Source: Dehalococcoidia bacterium UBA6627 (GTDB lineage: Bacteria; Chloroflexota; Dehalococcoidia; UBA2979). From it: a DNA stretch of 21,756 bases. Position numbers and translations under genes: made by a program. Shown piece by piece: positions 15,236 to 21,756 of this stretch (within the stretch, counting starts at the first letter, position 1; each line of letters opens with the position of its first letter). The notes beneath the pieces were generated by a model that saw only the letters and a program-made list of their open reading frames with translations, was not told the origin of the DNA and made no database searches. Where the stretch lies: positions 1 through 21,756 of the forward strand of contig DKLZ01000065.1 in assembly GCA_002455955.1 (NCBI GenBank), written 5' to 3'.

Positions 15236-16195
15236 ATGATGACACAGCCTGTACAAATTCGAGATTTACAGCTGATGCGTGATCGTGGCAAGCCAATCAC
15301 CATGTTAACGGCGTACGATTACCCAAGCGCGCAGATGGCAGATGACGCTGATATCCCGATTCTGCTTGTCGGAGACACGCTCGGTATGGTTGTGCTTGGT
15401 TATGACTCTACGGTTCCAGTCACTATTGAGGACATGATCCATCACGGAAAGGCAGTCGTTCGTGGAGCGCAGCGGGCACATGTAGTTGTCGACATGCCTT
15501 TCGGATCGTATCAATCAGGTTGGCAGGATGCACTACGGAATGCGACGCGGATTATCCAGGAGACTGGCTGTGGTTCAGTAAAGCTTGAAGGCGGAATGCG
15601 TTCAGCGGAGACTGTACGACATCTCGTTGAGGCAGGGATTCCTGTGATGGGGCACGTTGGACTTACGCCCCAATCTGTCAATCAGACTAGTGGATTTCGA
15701 GTGCAAGGTAAGACTCCACGTGATGCTGTTCGACTGATTTCTGATGCAAAAGCTCTCGCGGAAGCGGGGGTATATTCGATGGTTCTCGAGCTTGTGCCTA
15801 CAGCTTTAGCGCAGATGATTACCCAGCGAGTTAACGTTCCTACTATCGGTATTGGGGCGGGCCCATTTTGTAGTGGCCAAGTGCAAGTATGGCATGATGT
15901 TCTGGGATTGTATGAAGATCTAAAGCCGCGCCATGCTCGCCAGTTCGCAAATCTAGGCGAAGAGATCGTAGAGGCGCTCAAGTCGTTAAAAGAACAAGTT
16001 ACTATTGGTGGATTTCCCACTGCCAAGGAATCGTTTTATATGGATGATCGTGCACTAGATTTGATTAAGACTCTTTTGCCTGAACTCGACAGTGATCTCA
16101 GTGATGCAGAACGAGTATTAGCTGAACATGACCTCAAACTGATTGCTCGCGCTTCTGAGACAGTAGAAGCGCAATCGGATAGGTCGATCCGCTAG
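15236..16195 (+). CDS. panB: 3-methyl-2-oxobutanoate hydroxymethyltransferase (ketopantoate synthase)
   Basis: PanB transfers a one-carbon unit from methylenetetrahydrofolate to alpha-ketoisovalerate to make ketopantoate, the first committed step to pantothenate and coenzyme A. Family motifs run in order: MLTAYDYPSAQ (23-33), LLVGDTLGMVVLGYDST with metal ligand Asp47, VVVDMPFGSY with Asp86, SVKLEGG with Lys116 and Glu118, the GHVGLTPQSVNQTSGFRVQGK stretch beginning at residue 139, LELVP with catalytic Glu185, IGIGAG (204-209) and QVQVWHDVLGL. At 319 aa it is about 40 residues longer than usual, owing to a helical C-terminal tail. Two ATGs are adjacent (15236, 15239); spacing to GGAGGG favours the second. 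panC follows after 17 bp. Transcription probably starts from the promoter at 15104-15131. Confidence 0.97.
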   Translation: MMTQPVQIRDLQLMRDRGKPITMLTAYDYPSAQMADDADIPILLVGDTLGMVVLGYDSTVPVTIEDMIHHGKAVVRGAQRAHVVVDMPFGSYQSGWQDALRNATRIIQETGCGSVKLEGGMRSAETVRHLVEAGIPVMGHVGLTPQSVNQTSGFRVQGKTPRDAVRLISDAKALAEAGVYSMVLELVPTALAQMITQRVNVPTIGIGAGPFCSGQVQVWHDVLGLYEDLKPRHARQFANLGEEIVEALKSLKEQVTIGGFPTAKESFYMDDRALDLIKTLLPELDSDLSDAERVLAEHDLKLIARASETVEAQSDRSIR

Positions 16196-16212
16196 GTTCG
16201 AGGAAGCCAGAC

Positions 16213-17049
16213 GTGGATATCGCTCGTACGATCGGAACTTTTCGAGAAGCTCGTGCCACACTTTTGCCACCAGTTGGATTGTTTCCGACGCTCGGTGGGA
16301 TTCATGCAGGACATCTTGCACTGGTTGATCAAGCTCGTGACGAGTGTGCGAGTGTAATCTCAACGCTATTTCTTAATCCGGCTCAATTTGGTGAGGATGA
16401 AGACCTCGATCGCTATCCTGCGAATGAATCCGAAGATCTTTCTTCACTCGAAAAGCACGGCGTTGATTTGGTACTCGCGCCTCCCTCGAACCTGATTTAT
16501 CCCAAAGGGTTTTCTACGAACGTGCATGTGCGTGGTATTAGCGATCGCCTTGAGGGCGATCGACGCCCTGGTCATTTTGACGGTGTGACTACAGTGGTAT
16601 TGAAGCTACTAAACATAACAACACCAGACCGTGCGTATTTTGGAGAAAAAGATGCGCAACAGCTTCGTGTGATTCGTCGTATGGTTCGAGATCTTGATCT
16701 TCCTATTGAGATAGTTGCCTGCGCTACGGTGCGCGATCCAGACGGACTTGCGTTGTCATCGAGAAATGCATACTTGTCAGCAGAGGAACGCACAGCCGCG
16801 CTTTCATTGTCGCGCGGTCTGCAACTTGCAAATGACGCCTTCATAGCGGGTGAGCGAGACGCAAATAGGTTACGCAACCTCGTCAGATTAGAGCTCGAAG
16901 CTGAATCACTGATTCAGATTGACTACATTTCGCTTGCCGATGAAGAAACCTTGAATGAATTAGACGGTGAATTGTTCGGTAAGGGTCTGCTCTCGCTCGC
17001 AGTGCACGTACGAGAGACTCGTCTAATTGATAATGTCACTCTTGGTTAG
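16213..17049 (+). CDS. panC: Pantothenate synthetase (pantoate-beta-alanine ligase)
   Basis: PanC joins pantoate and beta-alanine with ATP, via a pantoyl-adenylate, to give pantothenate. The 278-aa sequence shows FPTLGGIHAGHLALV (24-38) with the HxGH nucleotide-binding motif, FLNPAQFGEDEDLDRYP where the family has NPTQFGPNEDFxRYP, FDGVTTVVLKLLN, YFGEKDAQQLRVIRRMVRDL and the DPDGLALSSRNAYLS loop that stands for KMSKS. PTLGG replaces the more common PTMGA, so the Met that lines the pantoate pocket is Leu here. This is conservative. The start is GTG 16213 with AGGAAG (16201-16206) 6 nt upstream. It forms an operon with panB. No panD for beta-alanine supply is in the window. Confidence 0.96.
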   Translation: MDIARTIGTFREARATLLPPVGLFPTLGGIHAGHLALVDQARDECASVISTLFLNPAQFGEDEDLDRYPANESEDLSSLEKHGVDLVLAPPSNLIYPKGFSTNVHVRGISDRLEGDRRPGHFDGVTTVVLKLLNITTPDRAYFGEKDAQQLRVIRRMVRDLDLPIEIVACATVRDPDGLALSSRNAYLSAEERTAALSLSRGLQLANDAFIAGERDANRLRNLVRLELEAESLIQIDYISLADEETLNELDGELFGKGLLSLAVHVRETRLIDNVTLG

Positions 17050-17070
17050 CAAATGTCGCTAGCGTATAGG

Positions 17071-17134
17071 TTGACGATTCAACGTTTCGGACGATTTATG
17101 GTGTTTGGTAGCATGATTAGAGACTTATTAATAT
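17071..17134 (+). promoter_or_regulatory. Possible yebC promoter region
   Basis: The gap between panC and yebC (17050-17168) holds TTGACG (17071-17076) with TTTATG 18 bp later. It also holds a second pair, TTTGGT (17104-17109) and TATTAA (17126-17131), at 16-bp spacing. Either could drive the yebC-ruvC-ruvA unit. No gene is seen in the gap. Confidence 0.3.
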
Positions 17135-17168
17135 AGAGCAACAGGCACAAAGACGGCTGAGGTACCGC

Positions 17169-17921
17169 ATGTCCGGTCACTCCAAGTGGTCCTCTATCAA
17201 ACACAAAAAAGGGAAAATCGATGCCAAGCGTGGACAGCTTTTTACAAAGCTTGCTCGCGACATCACGATGGCCGCTCGTGGTGGGGTCGATCCAGAGATG
17301 AATGCATCACTCCGCCTAGCTATCAGTAAAGCTAAAGATTCGAATATGCCTCATGCGAACATTGAGCGTGCGATCCAACGTGGCTCTCGAGATGGCGACG
17401 CGGACAATCTAGAAGAGGTTACCTATGAAGGCTACGGGCCTGGAGGCACAGCTGTACTAGTAGATGCAGTCACTGATAATCGTAACCGCACTGTTGCCGA
17501 ATTACGGCTTGTATTTTCTCGCGGTGGTGGCAATTTAGCCGAAAACGGTGCTGTCGCTTGGCAGTTCGAAACGATGGGCGTAATTCACGTTAGCACTGTA
17601 GATAGTGATCCGGATGAAGTTCAGCTTGTAGCGATTGAAGTGGGAGCTTTTGATGTCGAAGAGTCCACTGACGGCTCAGCTATCGAAGTATATACGCAGC
17701 CCGGTAGCACCGAGTCAGTGCGCGAAGCGCTCACTTCGGCTGGCTTCAAGGTAGAGAGTGCTGATCTAGCAAAAATCCCTCAAAACAATGTTGAACTGGA
17801 AGAGGCAACAGCAGTTGCTACTTTGAGAATGCTTGAACGACTCGATGATCTAGACGACGTTTCGAAGGTTCATTCGAATGCAGTATTCACAGACGCGGTG
17901 CTTGAAGCGGCAGCTGGCTAG
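17169..17921 (+). CDS. yebC: YebC/PmpR/TACO1-family protein
   Basis: The family was long described as DNA-binding regulators. More recent work links bacterial YebC and mitochondrial TACO1 to translation of proline-rich stretches on the ribosome. The protein begins with the near-invariant MSGHSKWSSIKHKKGKID, followed by KRGQLFTKLARDI, the MPHANIERAIQRG segment, and EEVTYEGYGPGGTAVLV (82-98). TDNRNRT and GGGNLAENGAVAWQF follow. The 250-aa length is standard. Residues 155-205 form the acidic third domain with a PGSTESVREAL helix. A GAGGT ribosome site precedes the ATG. It sits 14 bp before ruvC, the common yebC-ruvC-ruvA arrangement in bacteria, so cotranscription is likely. Confidence 0.97.
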   Translation: MSGHSKWSSIKHKKGKIDAKRGQLFTKLARDITMAARGGVDPEMNASLRLAISKAKDSNMPHANIERAIQRGSRDGDADNLEEVTYEGYGPGGTAVLVDAVTDNRNRTVAELRLVFSRGGGNLAENGAVAWQFETMGVIHVSTVDSDPDEVQLVAIEVGAFDVEESTDGSAIEVYTQPGSTESVREALTSAGFKVESADLAKIPQNNVELEEATAVATLRMLERLDDLDDVSKVHSNAVFTDAVLEAAAG

Positions 17922-17935
17922 GATCTATTGAGCGG

Positions 17936-18454
17936 ATGACATCTAACATACTGGTATCAAGGCGAGTATTGGGCATCGACCCGGGTCTAAGTGTGACCGG
18001 CTGGGGGATCATCGATGGTGACGGTATCTCTGGAGAATTGGTCGACTGTGGGGTAATTCGAACGCACACGAAACAACCACGAGCAGAGCGATTGAAAGAT
18101 ATTGCAGAAGGAGTTCGAACTTTGCTCACGGACCACGAACCGGCTGAGCTGGCAGTTGAGCAGCAGTTTGTAGCGATTAATGTACGGTCGGCTATGGTCA
18201 TTGGTGAAACTAGAGCTGCGGCTATGATTGCTGCTGCCGAAGCGGATATTCCAGTATTTGAGTTTGCGCCCACTGCAGTAAAGGAATCAGTTACGGGATG
18301 GGGAGGGGCTCCAAAAGAACAAGTAAAGCAGATGGTTGCTGTACAGCTTGGTCTGACTGAGATTGATGGGCCGTTAGATATTGCTGATGCGCTTGCGGTG
18401 GCTTTGACTCGCCTTGGGGAATTGCGTTACGAATCAGCGATGTCGAGATCATGA
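17936..18454 (+). CDS. ruvC: Holliday junction resolvase RuvC
   Basis: RuvC is the dimeric nuclease that cuts Holliday junctions symmetrically at the end of recombination. The 172-aa protein has the RNase H-like fold with its acidic quartet: Asp15 in RVLGIDPGLSVTGWG, Glu75 in LAVEQQFVAINVRSA, and Asp148 and Asp151 in LDIADALAVAL. The RSAMVIGETRAAAMIAA helix and the APTAVKESVTGWGGAPKEQV stretch with basic junction-binding residues are typical. ATG 17936 leaves a short extension before the fold. A TTG at residue 12 with AAGGCGAG upstream would give the common short N terminus and is an alternative. The stop overlaps the ruvA start by 4 nt (ATGA). Confidence 0.96.
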   Translation: MTSNILVSRRVLGIDPGLSVTGWGIIDGDGISGELVDCGVIRTHTKQPRAERLKDIAEGVRTLLTDHEPAELAVEQQFVAINVRSAMVIGETRAAAMIAAAEADIPVFEFAPTAVKESVTGWGGAPKEQVKQMVAVQLGLTEIDGPLDIADALAVALTRLGELRYESAMSRS

Positions 18455-19077
18455 TTGTTTCCTTACACGGTGAACTTTTGCGCTGGGACGCTGAATTATC
18501 GATTGCTTGGGTTGGGGTAAACGGTGTCGGATACGAAGTGTTGATACCTGCCTTCGCGCACGGATGGATAGCTGCTGAGACATCTGGAGAAAAACTAGAA
18601 ATATTCACTTATTACCATGTATCAGAGAGACAACCGACTCCGTTGATCATCGGTTTTCAGCATCGACAAGAACGAGATTTTTTTCGCAAGTTCATTAATG
18701 TTCCTGAAGTTGGACCTCAGAAGGCTGTTAAGGCGCTGACATACCCAGTGTCCGAAATCGCTCGCTGGATCGAGGCCGAGGATGTGGCCGCCCTACGTCA
18801 GTTACCTGGGATCGGTCAAAGACTTTCGCAAACCATCGTTGCTAATTTGCATGGAAAACTTACACAGGAAGCGTTACTTCAGAGTGATGGGGTGTCTCAA
18901 CTGATAAGTAGCATTCCCGATCCGCTTTATCAGGATGCTATCGATGCTCTTGAATCTCTTCAGTATTCCCATCGGGAAGCTGAACGGTTAGTGACTGAAA
19001 CCATGCGGCGGCACGTAGATATCGATGAATTGGAAACACTGCTTCGAACTATTTTGGAACAGCAGGTGTCCAGTTGA
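18451..19077 (+). CDS. ruvA: Holliday junction DNA helicase subunit RuvA (divergent)
   Basis: RuvA tetramers hold the Holliday junction and load the RuvB motor. The 208-aa protein has the N-terminal OB fold (MIVSLHGELL, then VGVNGVGYEVLIP), two helix-hairpin-helix motifs (VPEVGPQKAVKAL at 84-96 and LPGIGQRLSQTI at 118-129) and a C-terminal three-helix domain (DAIDALESLQYSHREAERLV) that contacts RuvB. It is more divergent than its neighbours. The acidic pin that is Glu-Asp in E. coli (in VREDALLYGF) is Glu59-Arg60 here with a two-residue insertion. The first hairpin also has VPEVGPQ instead of VSGVGPK. The gene is translationally coupled to ruvC. ruvB does not follow; the next gene is uvrB. 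Confidence 0.92.
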   Translation: MIVSLHGELLRWDAELSIAWVGVNGVGYEVLIPAFAHGWIAAETSGEKLEIFTYYHVSERQPTPLIIGFQHRQERDFFRKFINVPEVGPQKAVKALTYPVSEIARWIEAEDVAALRQLPGIGQRLSQTIVANLHGKLTQEALLQSDGVSQLISSIPDPLYQDAIDALESLQYSHREAERLVTETMRRHVDIDELETLLRTILEQQVSS

Positions 19078-19252
19078 GTTCCAGAAGTCAGATTATTTTC
19101 TCTGATTGGCGAAATTGGTAATCGATAAAAATGTAAGATGCGCAGCTGATCCATTCTCACTAAGAGGATACGACCAAAGATGATCGGTGCTGTCTTTCCG
19201 AAGTTTTGAGTGTTGTTACATGGATGCGTGTACTTTTTTCAGAAGCAACTAA

Positions 19253-19266
19253 GTACGACGTACAAT
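19253..19266 (+). promoter_or_regulatory. Dyad GTACG-A-CGTAC overlapping a -10-like box before uvrB
   Basis: The dyad (19253-19263) has 5-bp arms around one base. It overlaps TACAAT (19261-19266), a good -10 hexamer 23 nt before the uvrB TTG. A repressor bound here would block the promoter. The flanks resemble the cyanobacterial-type LexA box (RGTAC...GTWC), but the gap between GTAC halves is 3 nt, not 4. The -35 is weak (TTTTCA or TTTCAG around 19236-19242). The rest of the 212-bp gap holds no clear gene. Confidence 0.35.
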
Positions 19267-19289
19267 AATGAGGTGAGAGAGGCAGTCTG

Positions 19290-21359
19290 TTGCCATTTAC
19301 TACAGGGCAGCCCGAAGTTGAATCACAGAAATTCGAGATCGTTTCGGATTTTCAACTTACTGGAGATCAGCCTCAGGCTGTTATGGAGTTGGTTTCGGGG
19401 TTAGAGGCTGGTGAACGTGCTCTAACGTTGCTTGGTGCGACTGGAACTGGCAAAACGTTTGCTATGGCCAATGTGATCGAGCGTTATCAGCGCCCGACCC
19501 TCGTCCTCGCACCAAATCGAACTTTGGCAGCGCAGCTCGTGAGTGAATTTCGTGAAGTACTCCCCAAGAATGAAGTTGAATATTTCGTATCGTATTACGA
19601 CTACTACCAACCCGAGGCATATATCCCACGCACCGATACTTATATTGCGAAAGACGCAGATATCAACGACGAAATTGACAAGATGCGCCATGCGGCAACA
19701 CGCGCACTCTTCGAACGTCGTGACGTTGTAATTGTCGCGTCTGTGTCCTGCATCTATGGGCTCGGTGAACCAGGCGAGTATGAATCGTTCGTCTTGAGAC
19801 TATTTCGAGGACGTCATGTAAATAGAGGTTCGTTGATTCGCCAACTGGTCGAGATGCAATACACACGTAACGATCTGAATCTTATCCGTGGCACCTTTCG
19901 TGTTCGAGGTGATTCGCTGACCGTTTTTCCTGCATATGAGGATATCGCTGTGCGCATTGATTTTTTCGGTGACGAGGTGGAGCGAATCGTGACACTTGAT
20001 CCGCTGACTGGTGAAATTCTTCGCGATTCTGAAGAAGCATCTATTTATCCAGCCAAACACTTTGTTACCTCCAAAGACCGGTTAACAGATGCGATTAACT
20101 CCATCGAATCTGAACTTGAAGATGTGTTAGGTCAGTTACGAGCGTCTGACAAGTTACTTGAAGCACAACGACTCGAAGAGCGAACCCGATATGACATTGA
20201 GACGATTCGTGAAGCGGGATATTGTGCAGGTATTGAGAATTACTCACGCCACCTGAGTGGCCGAGGCCCTGGATCTAGACCTTGGACATTACTTGATTAC
20301 TTTCCGGATGACTGGCTGATTTTCATAGACGAGTCGCATATTTCAGTTCCACAGGTACGTGGCATGTATCTCGGCGATCGATCACGAAAGGAAACATTAG
20401 TCGAATACGGATACCGCTTACCCTCGGCTCTCGACAATAGGCCTTTGAATTTTGAAGAATTTAGTGACCGTATAAACCAAGTTGTTTTTGTTTCAGCCAC
20501 GCCTGGTCCGTATGAGATGGAGGTTTCTGAACACGTAATTGAACAAGTGATACGACCGACGGGCATACTCGACCCAGCAGTTGAAGTCCGGCCGACGCAA
20601 AGTCAAATTGACGATTTACTAGCAGAGGTTCGTAGCCAAGTGTCTCGCAAGGAACGAACCCTAATTACGACGTTAACCAAGAGGATGGCCGAGGATTTAA
20701 ATGACTATCTATTGGAGATGGGTGTTAAGTCGATGTACTTGCACTCTGAGATCGACACACTTGAACGTGTTGACATACTCCGTGACCTGAGAATCGGCGT
20801 GTACGATGTGATTGTAGGGATCAACCTATTGCGGGAAGGGCTTGACCTTCCAGAGGTTTCATTGGTGTGCATTCTTGATGCGGATAAAGAAGGATATTTA
20901 CGATCGAGCGGATCTTTAATACAGACGATTGGTCGCGCAGCGCGACATCCACTCGGTCGTGTGATTATGTATGCCGACAAGGTGACTGATTCGATGCGAA
21001 CAGCTCTAGATGAAACAGTACGCCGGCGCGAAAAGCAGCAATCTCACAATGAAAAACACGGTATCACTCCCACTGGAATTGCGAAGGAAGTGCATGACAT
21101 TACGGATGCACTCCGTCATGTGAGTGACGATGACGTTTCTTATACGTCAACGACGGAGTTACCGAAAGACGAGTTAGCTCGTTTGATTAAGGAGATTGAG
21201 CGTCAGATGAAACAAGCTGCGAAGAATCTAGAATTCGAACGAGCTGCCCTTCTTCGCGATCAAGTCGTTGAATTACGTCGAGAGTTAGTCGGTGGTGAGT
21301 CAACCGAAGGGCTTCAAGAGCTTGTCGTCGCGGCACCGGCAGTATCCCCCCGAAAGTGA
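19290..21359 (+). CDS. uvrB: UvrABC excinuclease subunit B
   Basis: UvrB verifies bulky DNA damage after UvrA hands it over and recruits UvrC for the cuts. The 689-aa protein has FQLTGDQPQAV (21-31), Walker A GATGTGKT (49-56, Lys55), the aromatic beta-hairpin that grips DNA (SYYDYYQPEAYIPRTDTYI, 101-119), VSCIYGLG, the DEAD-like FIDESH box, RLPSALDNRPL, the VSATPGPYE motif III, and the helicase motifs GINLLREGLDLPEVSLV and QTIGRAARH. The C-terminal UVR coiled-coil (about 638-680, LEFERAALLRDQV) that binds UvrC is intact. TTG 19290 has AGAGAGG 7 nt upstream, a good ribosome site. No other nucleotide-excision gene is in the window. It stands alone after ruvA with its own likely promoter. Confidence 0.97.
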   Translation: MPFTTGQPEVESQKFEIVSDFQLTGDQPQAVMELVSGLEAGERALTLLGATGTGKTFAMANVIERYQRPTLVLAPNRTLAAQLVSEFREVLPKNEVEYFVSYYDYYQPEAYIPRTDTYIAKDADINDEIDKMRHAATRALFERRDVVIVASVSCIYGLGEPGEYESFVLRLFRGRHVNRGSLIRQLVEMQYTRNDLNLIRGTFRVRGDSLTVFPAYEDIAVRIDFFGDEVERIVTLDPLTGEILRDSEEASIYPAKHFVTSKDRLTDAINSIESELEDVLGQLRASDKLLEAQRLEERTRYDIETIREAGYCAGIENYSRHLSGRGPGSRPWTLLDYFPDDWLIFIDESHISVPQVRGMYLGDRSRKETLVEYGYRLPSALDNRPLNFEEFSDRINQVVFVSATPGPYEMEVSEHVIEQVIRPTGILDPAVEVRPTQSQIDDLLAEVRSQVSRKERTLITTLTKRMAEDLNDYLLEMGVKSMYLHSEIDTLERVDILRDLRIGVYDVIVGINLLREGLDLPEVSLVCILDADKEGYLRSSGSLIQTIGRAARHPLGRVIMYADKVTDSMRTALDETVRRREKQQSHNEKHGITPTGIAKEVHDITDALRHVSDDDVSYTSTTELPKDELARLIKEIERQMKQAAKNLEFERAALLRDQVVELRRELVGGESTEGLQELVVAAPAVSPRK

Positions 21360-21410
21360 TTGGATGTTGGCAGACGATCCTGAAGGAGAATGAACCTCGG
21401 AGTAGAAAAG

Positions 21411-21431
21411 ATCCCCCGGTTTTTTCCGGAT
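21411..21431. terminator. Possible bidirectional terminator between uvrB and the convergent gene
   Basis: ATCCCCCGG and CCGGAT flank a six-T loop. The CCGG/CCGG core pairs over 4 bp, and ATCC/GGAT can add an outer stem with a small bulge. On the minus strand the stem is followed by CTTTTC. It lies between two convergent stops, where a terminator is expected, but the stem is short. Confidence 0.35.
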
Positions 21432-21468
21432 GAGGATGGGTACTTAGATTTTCGCGAATGTGAATTTG

Positions 21469-21756
21469 CTAAACATTGGTCAACTTATTAACCGCTGCCA
21501 TATCGAGTTCAATGCCTAGTCCCGGCCCGTTCGGAATTTCCATATAACCCTCAGAGATATTAAGAGGAGAGGCAAGCACTGGAGTTTCGTCCCTGATGGA
21601 GACTGGCTCAATGTTGTATTCCTGTTTAAAAGGAATTCCTACCGTAGCTGCTACAAAGTGGGCATGTGCCACAGTACTTATAGTTGGTTGTGTGTTGTGA
21701 CATGTAATCGGAATTCCCAGAGTTTCAGCGATGTTGGCTATTTTGATCATGGTTGT
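21469..21756 (-). CDS. Mandelate racemase/muconate-lactonizing enzyme family protein, C-terminal part
   Basis: The frame enters from the right edge and ends with TAG at 21471-21469, so only the last 95 residues are present. The sequence matches the end of the TIM barrel and capping domain of enolase-superfamily sugar-acid dehydratases and racemases: IAETLGIPITCHNTQPTIS, AHAHFVAATV, a barrel strand end with EYNIEP, then SPLNISEGYMEIPNGPGLG and IELDMAAVNKL. The His-Asn in CHNTQP sits where these enzymes often carry a conserved C-terminal barrel residue. The metal-binding Asp/Glu residues and catalytic Lys lie outside the window, so the substrate cannot be called. It converges on uvrB. Confidence 0.88.
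   Translation of the reverse strand, partial: TTMIKIANIAETLGIPITCHNTQPTISTVAHAHFVAATVGIPFKQEYNIEPVSIRDETPVLASPLNISEGYMEIPNGPGLGIELDMAAVNKLTNV

Noticed and set aside
19086..19108. AGTCAGA/TCTGATT hairpin after ruvA as a terminator
   Set aside because: Seven pairs with a wobble and a T-rich loop but no T-tract after the stem.
19181..19210. An 8-codon frame (MIGAVFPKF) upstream of uvrB as a leader peptide
   Set aside because: No paired attenuator hairpins and no run of regulatory codons; spacing to the AAGAGG is too long.
21390..21491. A 33-codon plus-strand frame after uvrB, preceded by AAGGAG
   Set aside because: The AAGGAG is only 1 nt from the ATG, the frame runs through the probable terminator and into the end of the convergent gene, and the peptide resembles nothing I know.

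Overview
The window reads as an ordinary, gene-dense bacterial chromosome segment of about 47% G+C by eye, with short intergenic gaps, many TTG/GTG starts and no rRNA, tRNA, CRISPR, insertion sequence or phage genes. My best guess for the source is a Chloroflexota bacterium of the Dehalococcoidia/SAR202 type. This rests on protein resemblance (two-ATPase/FtsX cassette, polA-mutM pair, the conserved small hypothetical at 1096) and on the mandelate racemase/enolase-superfamily gene at the right edge, a family known to be greatly expanded in SAR202 genomes. It is an inference, not a measured placement.

Left part (1-3474). After the first codons of a divergent minus-strand gene come four plus-strand genes: a CcdA-like thiol/disulfide membrane protein whose two halves are in swapped order, a 148-aa hypothetical, a PLP-dependent threonine aldolase, and a lipoprotein of unknown function. 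Centre-left (3550-9257, minus strand) is a complete ABC export/lipoprotein-type cassette: one 1146-aa permease with two FtsX halves, two different complete LolD/MacB-like ATPases (the first with a C-terminal AbrB-like domain), and a 182-aa cytoplasmic protein of unknown role. They are tightly packed and probably one operon.

Centre-right (9332-17049, plus strand). polA diverges from the ABC operon and is followed by mutM (DNA repair). Next is a two-gene unit: an alpha/beta-hydrolase-fold protein that lacks its nucleophile serine, and an S58 (DmpA/P1) self-processing peptidase. Then a good sigma70-type promoter and a roughly 100-nt leader with two inverted repeats precede panB-panC (pantothenate synthesis). 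Right part (17169-21359) is a genome-maintenance and translation block: yebC, ruvC, ruvA (no ruvB follows) and uvrB. The window ends inside a convergent enolase-superfamily gene.

Most genes are housekeeping. The observations I consider most worth checking are the circularly permuted CcdA, the serine-less hydrolase fold, the ABC ATPase with an AbrB-like tail, the S58 peptidase next to panBC (possible beta-alanine or pantetheine link), and a strand-polarised octamer TCGGAGCG found seven times in the left 9 kb.
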